From: Heterostelium album PN500
Taxonomy: Eukaryota > Evosea > Eumycetozoa > Acytosteliales > Acytosteliaceae
DNA: 64,000 nucleotides
Direction of reading: 5' to 3'
Assembly (NCBI RefSeq): GCF_000004825.1
Contig: NW_008805071.1
Location: 1,674,001-1,738,000, forward strand
Position 1 is the stretch's first letter, and the number at the start of each line of letters is the position of its first letter. A program made the position numbers and the translations under genes. The notes beneath the pieces are model-generated. The model was not told the DNA's origin and did not search any database. It was given only the letters and a program-made list of their open reading frames with translations. Positions 10,962 to 24,148 of this stretch are shown here, piece by piece.

Positions 10962-11930
10962 TCAATAAAAACAAATATATAATTATAATGTACAAAACAA
11001 TGGCGCTCTTAAAAGTTAATTTAAATTGTTCATTTATAGTCCACAAAACTGTGAACAATTTATAAACAAAATTATTTGAAAATTGGATGTTTTTTAAATT
11101 TAGCCGTTGAAAATCTGGTGCCAATCACAGTTGATTGAGTGGTAAAAACAACTTCAATACCTATCATCGAAAAATTTAAATATTATCTTAGGTTTTTTTT
11201 TTAATTCAAATAAAAATATTAATATTGTTTATTTTTAATAACAATTGATTATTTATTAGGTCTATAATTATAAGAAGAACCAATATTGAAACACAATTTT
11301 AAATAAGTAAATAAATAAAAGAAAGACTTATTAGAACACAGTTCAAATTAAATAAAATTAAAATCAAACAATTTAATTATACAGAAATAAAATAAAATAT
11401 ACATATTTAGATTAAAGGTTAGTAATTATAGTTGTAATGATCAAGCGCTTTATTTATTTGTCAATCAGTCATCCATTAAACAGTAAATCTTGCGATCAAT
11501 GTATCTACTGATCATTACATTAGAGATACAATCAAACTAAAAAATACATTAAAATCTTAATTACAACTTCACTTTACACAAGTACAACACACAAACAAAC
11601 ACATAACACACACCACAAGCATTGGAGTTATGTTTCTTTTGGTATTGATTGATTTTACAACTAATTATTGTCAATAAATTAAAATAGCTATTTGTATAAT
11701 TAACAAGTCACCACACCAACATCAATCACAATAATAATAATAATAATAAATTAATTTATTAATTCAATAATAATAAATAAAATAAATAAATAAAAAATAG
11801 CTATTAAAAATAAATAAAAATAAAATAAAATAAAATAAAATAAAATAAAAATAGTCAATCAATTATAAGATTAATCTATAGATTTAAATTAATATTAATT
11901 CAATTATTATTTCCAATAACAACAATAATA
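10962..11930. other. AT-rich spacer with short tandem repeats
   Basis: No gene seen. It contains A/T-rich short repeats, including TAAAA copies at 11821-11850, and leads into the doublecortin start codon. Probably the promoter and 5' UTR of that gene. Confidence 0.55.
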
Positions 11931-13009
11931 ATGGCAACTACTACAGAATCACCAGCCAAAAAAATGTCGAAATTTGGAGTTCAAACGGAGAAGGGAAAAG
12001 TAATCCATGCCTGGAGAAATGCAGACAAGTACCAAGTTGAAGGTGTCCGTATTGTCATACATTCTACTAAATATAAAACATATGACCAAGTAAGTAACTT
12101 ATCAATATAATTTATTATCAATTATCTGGTATCTAATTTTTTTTTTTTTAATCTCTGGTTAGCTAAAAGTTGAATTAAGTCAAAAAGTTGGACTATATAC
12201 CGGTGCAGTACAGAGAGTATACTCTACACAAAAGAAATTGATTAAAGGATTAGAGGATTTCGAAGATAATCAGAATTATATTTGTTGTGGTGCTGAGAAG
12301 TTAAGTGAAGATATATGTAAGTTTTTTTTTTTTTTTTTTTTGGAACAATCATATTATTGTTTCAACATTATAGAAAGTATATTGATATTAATTGAATTGA
12401 TTAGATCCAAAGGGTTTGATTGGTATTTTTGTTGTAAAGAGTGAACAGGCACATCCATCGATATCGACAGCCAAATCCGTTAGTTCAGAGCCATCGAGTG
12501 GTGACCACTCAACCAGTACCACTTCCACCACCTCGTCAAGCACACCCGAGAGCTCGACTACCCCAACTTTGTCGTCGATGGGTGCACAGCCAGGTCAGTC
12601 ATTGTCACGTCGCACACCAAGTCCAGGCTCAAAGAAACCGGTGGTTTCATCGTACAAGGATGGCGTACCCAAGAAATTCGCCATCGGAACAGACAAGGCA
12701 AAGGTGATTTTGGCATTCAGAAACGGTGACAAGGTGCACAGCGGAGAGAAGATTACGATTCACTCGACCAAGTACAGAACTTACGATCAGTTGAAAGAAC
12801 ATCTTTCTAAGCAAGTCGGATTGGTCACTGGACCCGTCCGTAAAGTATACTCATTCGACGGTAAGCAAGTAAAGGCACTCGAGGATTTCGTAGATGGTCA
12901 GAATTACATTTGTTGTGGTGGGGAACCAGTTCACTTAGAAACTACATACAACGTACCGGCACCAGCAGCAGCAGCAGTGCCGGCATCACATGAAGATGGT
13001 GTTTATTAA
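11931..13009 (+). CDS. Tandem doublecortin-domain protein (305 aa)
   Basis: Exons 11931-12089, 12163-12316 and 12405-13009, with GTAAGT donors and TAG acceptors. Two doublecortin (DCX) repeats are present. The first has 'VIHAWRNADKY...VRIVIHSTKYKTYDQLKVELSQKVG...VYS...IKGLEDFEDNQNYICCG'. The second has 'VILAFRNGDK...ITIHSTKYRTYDQLKEHLSKQVG...VYSFDGKQVKALEDFVDGQNYICCGGE'. They are separated by a Ser/Thr/Pro-rich linker. DCX domains bind and stabilise microtubules, and tandem pairs are the layout of DCX/DCLK. There is no kinase domain here. The two repeats are nearly equally conserved. The alanine-rich tail is low complexity. Confidence 0.93.
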
Positions 13010-13402
13010 TCTTCTTAAATCAAATCAAATCAAACCAATTCAAATTCAAATCCAATCCAATTCACCAATGCATTTCAAAACAAACCCAAAGAATCGACAA
13101 ATCAAATAATTACTTTTTGTATAGATTATTATATACATTGTAGATCAATATATTTAAATAAAAAAAACTTGTACATCAATCAACCAATTTAATCGAAACC
13201 TATTAATTTAATTAAACATTTTCTTTTTTTATACAAGTAAGAAAGTCATCTATATATGACTTCTTTTAATATGATATGATATGATCGTAGTTGTTGGTAA
13301 TCTATTACAATCAAATTTAATGATTATTGTGTGTATGTGATTGAATGGTTGTCATTTGTTTGTTATTATTTTGTTTTTGTTTTTTTTTTTTTGGTTTATT
13401 TT
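13010..13402. other. Convergent 3' spacer
   Basis: 3' ends of the doublecortin gene and TRAPPC3. AT-rich with CAAAT-type repeats; nothing else seen. Confidence 0.5.
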
Positions 13403-14166
13403 TTAGTCATATCCAACTGGAGCCATATCAGAGAGTACTTCCTCTAAAACAACTTTGATCTCTGATGCAGATTCGTCAGAGAGTGCACACTTGACGAATG
13501 TACATTTGACTTTCATTTGAACCATCTCTAGTGCACCACGGATCACACCACACAATATGTTTGAATAGTAGAGTTTGTGTTTCAAGTGTTCTGGTAGTTC
13601 TACAAAGTCGATGAGTGGGTTGTCTTCGATGATCAAGTGAAACTCTTTCTTCTCTGCATCCCAATCACTGATCTGACAGGTCACACCCAAGAACATCTTG
13701 AATCCAACCTTGGCAATGACTTCCGCTGTCTCTTGGAAGCCAGAGCAACGACCGATATTAGATTTAGCCAAGAACTCTTCAATCAATCTTACACCTATAT
13801 TATATCCCCTATTATCATTATAATTAGCATAATAATAATTAATATTTGGTTATTAATATCAAATTTAAATGCCATAGGCATTAACAAAGCATTTAAATGA
13901 TCGATTCATTTGAAAACAATACATACATCTGCTCCAATTTAATATTTACTTGATCGATATCTTCATAGTCTTTAATAAGTTGTGTTACCAATGCACCGTA
14001 TGTCAATGTAAACAACTCTGCATTCTGTTTTGTGTAGAAAGGTGATCAATCGATCAATTAGTATACTAATTTGATTGTTTTAAACATAAACATAAATAAC
14101 AATACTAACAATTTTATCAACTTTGCTGAATACAATATCACCTAATTTATCGTACTTTTTACTCAT
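13403..14166 (-). CDS. trappc3: TRAPP complex subunit 3 (Bet3, 186 aa)
   Basis: Three exons, 14166-14110, 14024-13927 and 13808-13403; the joined length matches human TRAPPC3 (~180 aa). Diagnostic Bet3 blocks are 'LFTLTYGALVTQL', 'MGYNIGVRLIEEFLAKSNIGRC', 'ETAEVIAKVGFKMFLG' and 'LYYSNILCGVIRGALEMVQMKV'. C73 in 'SNIGRC' is the conserved acylated cysteine of the family. TRAPP is the tethering complex and Rab guanine exchange factor for ER-Golgi and Golgi traffic. The first donor is GTTAGT, less usual than the other two, but both frame and homology support it. Other reading frames inside this gene are shadows. Confidence 0.95.
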
Positions 14167-14630
14167 TTTCTATAATTATATATATATTAATACACTATTA
14201 ATCATGTTTATCAATTAATATCTTAAGTTTTCTTTTTTTTTTTTCCAATTTTTTTTTTTTTTTTTTGCTTTTTTTTTTATTTAAATAATAATCAAGAACT
14301 TGTTCAAGATCAATATCATTCAATCATTATTTTATCTTTCGGGATGTACTTATGCTTGCTTATAACAAGCGGAAGCAACAATAATGTCATTCATAGATAA
14401 ATTGGAATGATCTCATTGTTAAAAGGTGGAACAGAATTATAAAGTTAAGAAAAAAGTGAATATTTGGTCAAAAGTTGTATATGATTGATTGGAAGTTTAT
14501 TGATTGAGTTGAAGAATAAATCTACAAGACTGTGTGTGCTGTAATCCTATTATAACCTAACCAAAAGTTACTCTATTACTACCACAAAGTCTTTTTATGT
14601 TGTTTGTTTTTGTTTGATTTGTTTTTTTTT
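14167..14630. other. Spacer between TRAPPC3 and DAD1
   Basis: Long T tracts next to the TRAPPC3 start. A GC-richer patch near 14340-14390 has a short hairpin (GCTTG/CAAGC at 14354-14370). No gene recognised. Confidence 0.45.
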
Positions 14631-15084
14631 TTAACCTAAAAAGTTGAACACGACGAGGTGAAGAATTAGATTACATAAAAGATAGTCGGCGAAAGATCTT
14701 TCAAAGGAAATATTTTTAAAGTGATTGACTGGGTTGACTTGAATTCTCAAACATGCTAAAATAGTTCAATTGATTAGGAGTGAAAATGGGATGGGTAGGT
14801 AGTAGGCAGTAATAATTAGTATACAAAGATTTAGGTTCCTATTTCTATTAAACAAAAAAAACAATACCTGTCAAAATAAAAGTACCAACACATGAAATGA
14901 AGGCAGCCAAGAACGAGTTGAATGGGAAAGTACCAACCAAACAACAATATGCGAAAACAATGACACCAGTCAAGAATGCGTATACCAAGAAGAGATCGAT
15001 GATTTTTAACTTTTGTGGTGTTCTTGATTTATAGCTTTCAAAAAAGCTATTGAAAATAGCTCCGAATCCCAACTTTGACGACAT
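14631..15084 (-). CDS. dad1: DAD1, oligosaccharyltransferase subunit (113 aa)
   Basis: Exons 15084-14868 and 14755-14631. The intron starts GTATTG and ends TTTTAG. The product is exactly 113 residues, the usual DAD1 length. Exon 1 gives '[20 protein letters not shown]' and '[19 protein letters not shown]'. Exon 2 gives 'CLRIQVNP', '[19 protein letters not shown]' and ends 'NFLG', as in animal and plant DAD1. Three hydrophobic helices are visible. DAD1 is a small ER membrane subunit of the N-glycosylation oligosaccharyltransferase. Taking the unspliced ORF would lose the conserved C-terminal third. Confidence 0.96.
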
Positions 15085-15381
15085 TTTCTTTTCTTTTTAT
15101 ATATATAAATAAAACTATATTGTTTTTAATTTAAAAAAAAAAATGTTATCTAAAATAAAATTGTTTTTGATGATCATCAAAAAAAGGCTTTTTTGGTTGA
15201 GCAAAAATTAAAAAAAAAAAATGAAAAAAAATGAGTGAAAAAAAATGGCAAAAACCTCTTTAAATAATTGACCTTTTATTGACCAACATTGGTCTTGACA
15301 CACACACAAACACACAACAATTAATTGATGTATTTATTTTATTGATTTACAGTTACAGCGAAAATAAATAAAAGTATATTT

Positions 15382-18102
15382 TTAAAGTGTTTCTGTCATG
15401 TCAGCAGAAGAGTTGGTTGTTTCCAAATCGGTTTGAGTGTTGGCACTAAACTTTGTGTTTAATAGTGAGTTGATATAGAGGATCGATGCGCTGGACAATT
15501 CTCTGGTGGATGTATTCTCACTTGATGCGAATGAGGATATCTTCTGTGCAGTCTCAGGAGAGAGGTTTTCGGATTTTTGTGCGACGTTGGCAATGATGGT
15601 GGCAGCATCATCCACAAGCCACGATGGTTTTGTAAGTTCAAAGATTTCAAGTGCTCTCTCGGGACGCAGTTTGATCAAGAGCGAAGTGGTACCGTCGAAA
15701 GTCTCCAAAGCTTGCTTTTCGTTTTGTTTCAATTGCTCGATGTATTTATCGATGTAGATATTCAGCTCTTTGGCGCCCATGTATTGGAGTGTCATAAAGA
15801 TATCGTGGTAGACCAATTGGAGGTCTTGGTTGTTCATCCTTGAGATGACAGGGTTGTGAGTGGCGATGTAAGAGAGGACGTCCTCAATCTTTGGCATCTT
15901 GAACCAGTTCGATTGATTCTTCTTTATAAATATCATGGTACGGATGACGGTTTGCAGTCTTGGAGGACGGATATTAAAAGTTTGGTCGTAGAGTTTGTCA
16001 ATATCGAGGTCCGCTTTGTTTAGGCTGAGTTGAGCGAATGCCTCAAAGTAGTCAGGTATATATTCGGGGTGCACATTCAATATTAGTTTGATGAGGGTGG
16101 TGTTGAATGGATCATTGTCATTCATGACAATTTGCAGGATGAGTTCATCGATCAAACGCACGCCAATCTTGGCTTGGAATCGATTCTGTGGGGGCTGATA
16201 CATGAGATTACACGTGAAGCAATGGACCAGCAGTCTTTCGGCCAGGTCGAATCGTCGCATATTGATGAGTCCTTGGATGATCAATTCGTGCACATACATT
16301 GAGGTTGCATAGTAGTGAGTGACATCGGCATTCTTTAGGATAAAACTAATTGCCAAATCCAATTTGCTTTTGATGAGCGAACTAAAGTAGTATGGATTAC
16401 TCACGAGAACACGAATATAGGGTGGAATGAAATGAGGAGCCATCAGTTTGGTCTTGTTTAAACTGTTGATGTAGTGAATGAGCGGTGTGTCGGGAAGAAG
16501 AGATTCCGGGTTTTCAAAGTATGTTGCGATATCTCTGATGTTTCTCAAACGAATGTACTTGTTCTTGGGATCGATCACCTGTAAGTCTTCAGAGTCGACC
16601 TCAACGTCGTCATCTTCGTTGTCGTCGTCATGGTCGTTGTCGTCATTCTCGTTCTCCTCCTCCAACGATGGATCGTCGTTATCTTCGGGTGCGGTCGACT
16701 CCTCCGGCAGAGAAGTAGAACTACTGGTAGAAGCAGTTGCAACATGATGTTGTGAATCAGTGGAGATCGATACCTTTAGTGTTTCAATGACTCTTCTTAG
16801 TTGGCGTACTTTCATTAGAGATTGTCTATTTTTACGAGTTGGCATGCTCTTGGTAGATACCTCGAGCTCTTGAAGTTGCTGTTGTAGATTCTCCAGCTTC
16901 TTTTGGCGGAGTTGACTTGAGACCCTCAGATTCTGTTCGTTGACATCGACCAGCAGCGAATCGTAAAAGTATGAGATGTTGCGATGTTGTTTACCATAGC
17001 AATTACGGAAGCTTCGCCAAAAGAAGTAGTAGTCTTGGTTGATAAAGTTGTTCGTCTGGAGTACACGCACGCTGTAGTGGTTCTCAAACATCGAGAGAAT
17101 CCAGAGGTTCGGTTCCTGTTTGAATTCGTAGATCATCCGACTGAACCAGACAGTGGCCAAGTCGTGACGGTTCAGCTCGAGATAGACATAGCAGATTCGA
17201 CCGATCACCTTTTGAATTTGATCGCCTGTCAGTTCGCTTGCCATGATCTTTACCAATCGTTGGTAGATGTCCGAGTGTGTCTGTGTCGCCTTCAGTTGGT
17301 TGTAGATTACAAGAGACGGCAGGTATTTATTGATGTTTGCCTCGTTCGAGACGAATCTCCTAAAGATCAGCTCAGAGTGGTTGGTGGCCAGCTGCTCGAT
17401 TATGTATTGAATGACGTCGGTTCGGTTGATGTCGTAGACTTTAGGCGAGTTTGATCGCATATGCTGTTGAAAGAGGATACCGAATGTCTCGAGATCCATC
17501 TCCACTCGGTTCCTCCGATAGAAGGTCAGCATGTTGTAAAAGTATTTCTCAATACCAAGTTCATAGTAAAAGTTTAGGAATATATTGAGAGTCTTGGTGC
17601 TGGCCAACCCATTCTGCGAGAGTTCAAGCAAAAATTGAAACTCCTCATTGAATTCGCTGTCAGGTGTCTTTTTCTTGATTGCATCTTTTAGATATTCAGA
17701 TAATCTGTAAATTACAAGTTTAAAATTAATATATTATCATCATTATTATAGGTTGTTAAATATTAAGACATACAATCTATTGGCTTTCTCTGTTTCATTC
17801 TCTTTAAACTTTGATCTAATCGTATCGAAAGGATCAGTTTGAACGATTAAATTCTTAATCTTACTTAAAATAGAATAGTCTTTGACATTATAATTTAGAT
17901 TGTTATTGTTACTACTACTACTGTTATTATTGATATTTGTTAAATAGGTTGAGTTTAAACAACAATGGTTGTTTGATGTCTGTCGTTGTCTAATTGAGAG
18001 TGATGAAAGATAAAGTTGATGCTGACGGTTTATATTAGATATAAAAGTAGTTAGCTGTTTAACATTTGTACTGTTTGATTGTTTCAATAATATATTATTC
18101 AT
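15382..18102 (-). CDS. Large helical-repeat (PPR-like) protein, probably mitochondrial (883 aa)
   Basis: Exons 18102-17774 and 17704-15382. The in-frame ATG at 18102 is preferred over the upstream TTG. The first ~45 residues are rich in N, Q, S, T and R with few acidic residues, like a mitochondrial presequence. The body is long alpha-helical pairs of PPR/TPR character, for example 'LATVWFSRMIYEF' and 'FDLAERLLVHCF'. An acidic linker ('EDNDDPSLEEENENDDNDHD') divides it near residue 430. No individual PPR motif is strong enough for certainty. If PPR, a role in organelle RNA processing is plausible; this is inference. The start lies 195 bases from the divergent B-box gene. Confidence 0.8.
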
Positions 18103-18297
18103 TGCGATATATATCTTTCGATCGATCAATCAAACACAAGAAATCATCTGAAAGTGATTGTAATTAAAATTTGAATTTTGAGTTTTTTTTTGATGAGTGA
18201 ATATGATTCATCTTTGTGGTGTTCTTTTTATATTAATCATTTTCATCAATAATATTTATATTATAAACAACAGTAATAATAGTAATAGTTTTTAAAA

Positions 18298-19932
18298 ATG
18301 GATATTTGTGCAAATCATAACAAAAAACATAAACTCATTTGTTTTGATTGCAATGTTTTGATTTGCTCTGCTTGTTCGCCGAAACACAGGTCATTCATTC
18401 GATCATATTGATAATATTAAACCAACTATCAATGATAACATCAGAAATCAAATAATAATAATAATAGTAATATTAATAGCAACATACCATCATTTCATGA
18501 TATTCAGTCAGTAATGAAGTCCACATTCGATTCTTTGAAATCATCAGTCAAAGAATATGAACAACTTCAACAAACAGAAGATGAGATATCCAATCGATTC
18601 AAAGAGATACATGGGTTCCTTGTTATCGAAGAGCATAGACTAAAGAAACAGATCATCGACAATAAAGAACAATTGGAAAAACAAATCGAATCTAAAACCA
18701 ATCAAATGAAATCGTTGAATTCAATCAACCATCACTTTGCAAATATTTTTGACACTAAGGTTGTTGCGCCAAATAAATCAAATCCATCGTCGTCCTCTAT
18801 ATCCCCAGACACTGTAGACAGATATAAAACAGCAACAATCATACAATCGATATCACAATGTTCAAATTACAACGATTTCATTCAAAACAATAGTAATACT
18901 CTTTTCTATTTGAATGATCACACCAACAAAACCAATATAGGTGATCATCAACTATTAAATCTCTTAATAGAACACAACAATATATTTAAATTAAATAATG
19001 TAAAACACAACCAACCACAGCAATATCAACTTAGTGTTAATGATAAACAACTTAAAGAAATTAGGAATCAGATTCAATCAGCTTTCAAATTAACAGCTTT
19101 GGCACGACCAAAATCAATCAAACAATCATACATCCTCTCAGCAGATAATGATAATAAACTATCTATTATCAATATCACAGATCGCAATTATATTCATTTC
19201 GAGAAGCAGAATATCGATTCCAATGTTAAATTTAGTTTAACCTACGGGTCTGTGGTTGTTGCTGATAACCATATCTATATTTTTGGCAAGGGAAGCAATT
19301 TTGACCATCCAGTATTAAAGTACTCAATCACCAATGAAAAGCTTGTTGAATTTGAAATTAAAGGTTATAATCTGTTTTCCGATGTGTCTGTTTGTTATGA
19401 TGGTCGAGATTATATCTATCTGATCGATGGAAACATCATTATGGTATTAATTTATAGGATCAATATCAACAATTTTCATTGGGAACTCTTGGGTACAGAA
19501 GAATATCCTGGTTTCCATCATTTCTCATTCCACTTCAAAGACAGCATCTACAGCTTTGTTCCCTATCAAAAGAAGATTCTCAGATTCGATATCAACACCA
19601 AAAAAATATGTATGTTACCAATCGATTTACCCGAGTATAAAGAAAGAGCAGCATGTACAGATGGCAAAGGCAATATCTTTATTCGATCTAGTTTGAGATT
19701 TGATCGAATCAATGTGGAAACCTATGAAATCAAAAAATTGGACAACACCTTTGGAATAGTTAATCACAATTTGATCTACCACCAACCAAATCAAGATTGT
19801 AGCTTTATTTACTCACTCGAAGGAAAAGATAAAAACTTCATATATTCCATTGAAAACAACAAATGGGAATCTATTCTCAAAGATGACCAATCGGATAGAG
19901 CGTACTGTGCACAAACATACTTTCAAAAATAA
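18298..19932 (+). CDS. B-box zinc finger / coiled-coil / kelch-like propeller protein, frame disturbed near start
   Basis: The ATG at 18298 opens a B-box ('CANHNKKHKLICFDCNVLICSACSPKH'). The frame then stops at 'RSFIRSY'. The main ORF (18514 on) encodes a coiled coil ('EYEQLQQTEDEISNRFKEIHG...EQLEKQIESKTNQMKSL') and a C-terminal ~300 residues with kelch-like strands ('NHIYIFGKGS', 'YIYLIDG', 'IENNKWESIL'). One splice keeps the frame: exon 18298-18389, weak donor GTCATT, acceptor TTAATAG, exon 18480-19932, giving 514 aa. The skipped piece translates in +1 frame as the expected B-box end 'GHSFDHIDNI', so a pair of small indels is the likelier explanation. Dictyostelids have many proteins of this layout. 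Confidence 0.75.
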
Positions 19933-20083
19933 ACTTAAACACAACACTTATCATTATAAATATATCAACTAAACTAAAAATAAATTTATTATATCTATCT
20001 TTATTTTTTCTTATCTTTTTTTTTATTAAATGAGATGATCAATTCAATTGTTAACAACAACAAAATTATATATTTATTTTTGT

Positions 20084-23000
20084 TTAATCCAAGATTGGTG
20101 TGATTGAAATTAAAACAGATGGATCAACAGTGAGTTGCAATGAACTGGTTGGTTGATTCCAATTGCTTCTGGACATTGAAATTACATTTGATGGTATTGG
20201 ATCTGGTGAAAGCTGATCGGGTTTCCAAATCTCCAAAAGCTTTCTAATTTGTAGTACATTCAGGGTGGTAAATGCTGATTGAATCGATTCAGTGTCGGTA
20301 AAGATTGATTTATCGATCACCATTAGATTGGCAGCATCTGCAATGGCACCTAGATAGGTTCTGCAATAGGTCAAGAGTTCTCTCTCTTCGTTGGAGGCCA
20401 CCCAATCCTCAATCTTTGACAGACTTAGCTTGATCTTGAATCCAGCGCTTGGAGTGCACGAGTTGGATCCATCGAGAATCTCACACAACAGAGTGTACGA
20501 GATATAATGGAATGTCTGCGAAAAGAACTGTTGAATGATCGAATTGAACACGTATTTGTCTTTCAAGTAGTTCATAAACTTTTCTAATATCTTACAAATC
20601 TTTTGTAGATCATTGGCGTGTGCTTGTGTTGATGATAATCTATTACTATTATTATTTTAATTGTAATGTTAATAATTACAATGTGTTAAAGTTGTATTAA
20701 ATAATGATGATAGCACTTACGTCTTTTTATCTAATATACAAGATGCTTGATTTAGAATACTTGATAACTTTGGTTTAAGTTTCTTATAGATATTGTGTAA
20801 TAGTAATGAATAGGCTTCTCTACAGAGAGAATCGAGTTGGAATACAAAATTGGTGGATGGTGTTCGTCTTGATGTTGAGGTTGGTGATGAAATTTCTTGA
20901 TCGATCAACACACCATCGAGAATTGGATCTGTTTCACTATCGATATTGTTTGGTCCATCTTTAATTAAATGAATCAATCCTGATATATTTGAAATCCAAT
21001 AACAAAGATCACCTGAATTCTCCATTGATTTCTAAATATTATTAAATATTAACATTAATGGTAATAGGTTAAACAATGTTAGTATCAACTAGTTTATAAC
21101 TTGTATATAATTAACATACCTCAACAGTTTGAGTTAAACCATTGATTACTTTGTTAAATAATCTTGTATTCTCACTACTGAATGCATTCTGATCAAGGAG
21201 TTGTGAATACAATGATTGTGCACATGCTCCAACACTTGATGTTAAAAAAAAAAGAAATTAGATTGATTTTAGAAACTAAATAAAGATTATCTTTCAACAA
21301 CATACCCATCTCTAAATGTAAGAGTTTGAACATAGATACATTGCTCAATGAGTTTGTTTTCCTCACGTTCTTGTAGGTCTGATTTGGCCATTGACGAATA
21401 TTGTGGGCTGCTGTTTCCGGAGGATGATGACTGTTGTTGTTGTTGTTGTGACTCCAACTGTCTGATTCTATCCTTGAGATCCTTAATTTCTCTCTCGTAC
21501 TTTCTGACTTTGTCTCTCTCGTTTGACAGCTCTTTCTTTGTGTCTGACAGTTGTCTCTCGAGGTTCTCTCGCTCTTGTCGCTCAGCCTTTTCTCTCTCCT
21601 TGTCTTTGTTCTTGTCTGACTTGCCACCACCAAGACTGAGTGAAGCAGCTGCCATTGTTTGACTGCTGTTCACCTTGTTTTGAAGTTGTTCATTCTGATC
21701 CTCGAGTGACGAGATTCTACTTCTGAGTTCATCTTCCTTGTCTTGGCTATCACGAAGACGTTCTCTCAACTCCTCCAAATCACGTTCTGCACTCTCCTTT
21801 TGATCTTTCGCTCTCTTGAGGTCGTTGTTGGCGTTGGACAACTTGTCTTTGAGCTCGACATTGTCGCGCTTCAACTGAGTGAGTTCAGCGGATTCGTTGC
21901 TTCCACTCGATGTCTTCTTTGACGCCAGCACAGCAGAGGAAGCAGCGGCATTCAAACGCTCAATCTCCTGCTTCTGTGAAGCAACGGTTTTGTTGAGTTC
22001 ACCAATCTGTTTCTCGAGTGGCGCAACAGCGGCGTTGATACTCACAGAGCTAGAAGCTGGCGAAGCAGCTGCTGCCGGTGCAGGCGAAGCACCGCCACTC
22101 TTTAACTTTGAGATGGTATCGTCCTTCTCCTTGATCTCCCTATTCAAATCCTGAATCTTACGCTTCAACTCCAAGGTTCCACCACCAATCATCGTACTGG
22201 CACCAGCTGACGCGGCATTGACTGCAGCTTCTTGTTTCAATGTTTGTATCTCTCGCTTGAGTGATTCCACCTCTTCGGAGCTGTGTCCATTCAACTGTGG
22301 TGAAGCTGTTGTCGGTGAGTTCTTCTCGCGCTCCAACTGCTTATTCTTGTTGGTCAGTTCTTGATTTGCAATTTCCTTTTGTCTGAGGTGATCATCCTTT
22401 TGCTTTAGTTGATCGTCCTTTTGCTTCAATTGATCCTGTAAGTCGGCAATCAACTTGGTATCCTTTGACGATGACGATGACGATGATGAAGAAGGTGCCG
22501 GTGCAGATCCTCCACTTGCCAATCTATCCTCTAAATCCTTGACTTTATCTTCAAAGTCGATGTTCTCATCGATCAACTCTTTCACCTTTCTCTTTTTGGA
22601 TTCCAATTCCTTGGTTAGATCGTCTACCTGCTTCTCCAGTTCTTGTATTCTCTTTTTATCCTTATCACTACTACCACCACCACTGCCACTGCTACTACTG
22701 CTACTGCTGGTACCTAATAAACTTGCAAGTTTAGATTTCTCTTTTTCTTTTTCCTTCTCTTTCTCTTTTTCCTTTTCTTTTTCCTTTTCCTTTTCTCTCT
22801 CTTTGTCTTTCTTTGTATCGACAACTGCTGACTTTGATGTTGATGAAGTAGATGATGTACTTCCGAGTGAAGAAGAAGAAGCAGTCTTTACCAACTGTGG
22901 TGGATCACTATGAGTGGTTGTACTAGTAGATGAAACCGATGATGCCTCTGTAATATCATCGTCATCCTTGAAATCTTCAGTTTCCTCTTCCTAATTATTT

Positions 23001-23714
23001 TCGATAAAAATGATATAAACAAGTAAGTATAACTTTTAAATTATTATAGATAATCATGATCTTACATCATCAGATCCATCATTTGAATTTAAATCTGTTT
23101 CAGTCATTGGTTCTTCATCTGCACCCATTTGTAATTCAGTTGTTTTTACACTCATCTAATTATTTAAATCAAAATATTATTAGATTCAATTATATAATTA
23201 TATAATTATGATTTTATAAATAGATAATAATAATAAAATTAATTAGACATACATGTAAAGCAAATGAAGATTTTCCTTTTGCTTTTGGTTTGATTTGTAG
23301 AATCTTCTTTTGCTCGTCTCTGGACGATGTAAAGTCGGCGAGATCGATGATTGACTTTCCGATGGTCGATGCTTTCTTGCCTTTCTCCTCTTTGATGGAG
23401 ATACTTAGATTCTTTGACTCGTAGGTCTTCTTTGGAGTCTTGAGCAGTGTTGTGATCATCTGAATCGGGTGTTCGAATACGACACGCTTGTCAGTGACTT
23501 CCTTGGGTTTGGTCTTACCATTGTTCGACGACTTTGTTCCACGCTTCCAAGAGACATATACCTGACCAGATGAAATCGGTAGATTATCGATAAACTGAAT
23601 CTTTATATCGAATTGAAACTTTGATTGCTCCTCTCTAGACGCTCCACCTCCCGATTTGATCTTTGACATCAAACTATCCTTTCCTCCTTTTCCAATTGAT
23701 TTTAGTTTATCCAT
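20084..23714 (-). CDS. NT-C2 / coiled-coil / DIL-domain protein (1072 aa)
   Basis: Six exons: 23714-23253, 23155-23066, 22990-21306, 21234-21120, 21031-20721 and 20639-20084; all junctions keep frame. The N-terminus ('FQFDIKIQFIDNLP..SGQVYVSWKRG' to 'KSSFALHV') is an NT-C2 (EEIG1/EHBP1 N-terminal) domain. A KEKEKEK stretch and ~400 residues of heptad coiled coil with Gly/Ala/Ser spacers follow. The C-terminus ('CIYVQTLTFRDG..GACAQSLYSQLL', 'LCYWISNISGLIHLI', 'FFSQTFHYISYTLLCEIL', 'KIEDWVASNEER', 'LQIRKLLEIWKPD') is a dilute (DIL) domain like the cargo-binding tail of class V myosin. No motor is present. A membrane or cytoskeletal adaptor is likely. Confidence 0.9.
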
Positions 23715-24148
23715 AATATTATATATATCTTTGTTTCTTAGAATAAACTAAAATAAAAATCAATAATAATAAAATAATCTAATATAATCTATATAATCTA
23801 TATACTATTTATATATAAATAAATAAAATCTAAAAAAATACAACAACAACAACTATTAAAAAAATAATAATTAAAAATATAAAATTAAAAAACTATAATA
23901 ATAAAGATTTTCAAAAAAAAAAAAAAAATGTTGATCATTAAAATTAATTGTTGTGTGGTGGTAAAAACTTTCAATCAGGGTTAGAAAATAAAAAATAATA
24001 TTGCAAAATCCAAAATTATTTATTTGAAAATGGGTGGTTTTTGGGTGGTGGATAATGGTGAAAAAGACTACTTCAGACTTCTCTGGTTACATGCAAAATG
24101 ATCTATTTTTTTTACTTTTTTTTTTTTTTTTTTTACATAAATTTTCAA
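23715..24148. other. AT-rich spacer
   Basis: Promoter side of the NT-C2/DIL gene and 3' side of its upstream neighbour. It holds A15 and T18 tracts; no gene seen. Confidence 0.5.

Noticed and set aside
16478-17454. Plus-strand ORFs opposite the PPR-like gene
   Set aside because: Antisense shadows; the minus frame is continuous for over 700 codons and joins to a first exon.
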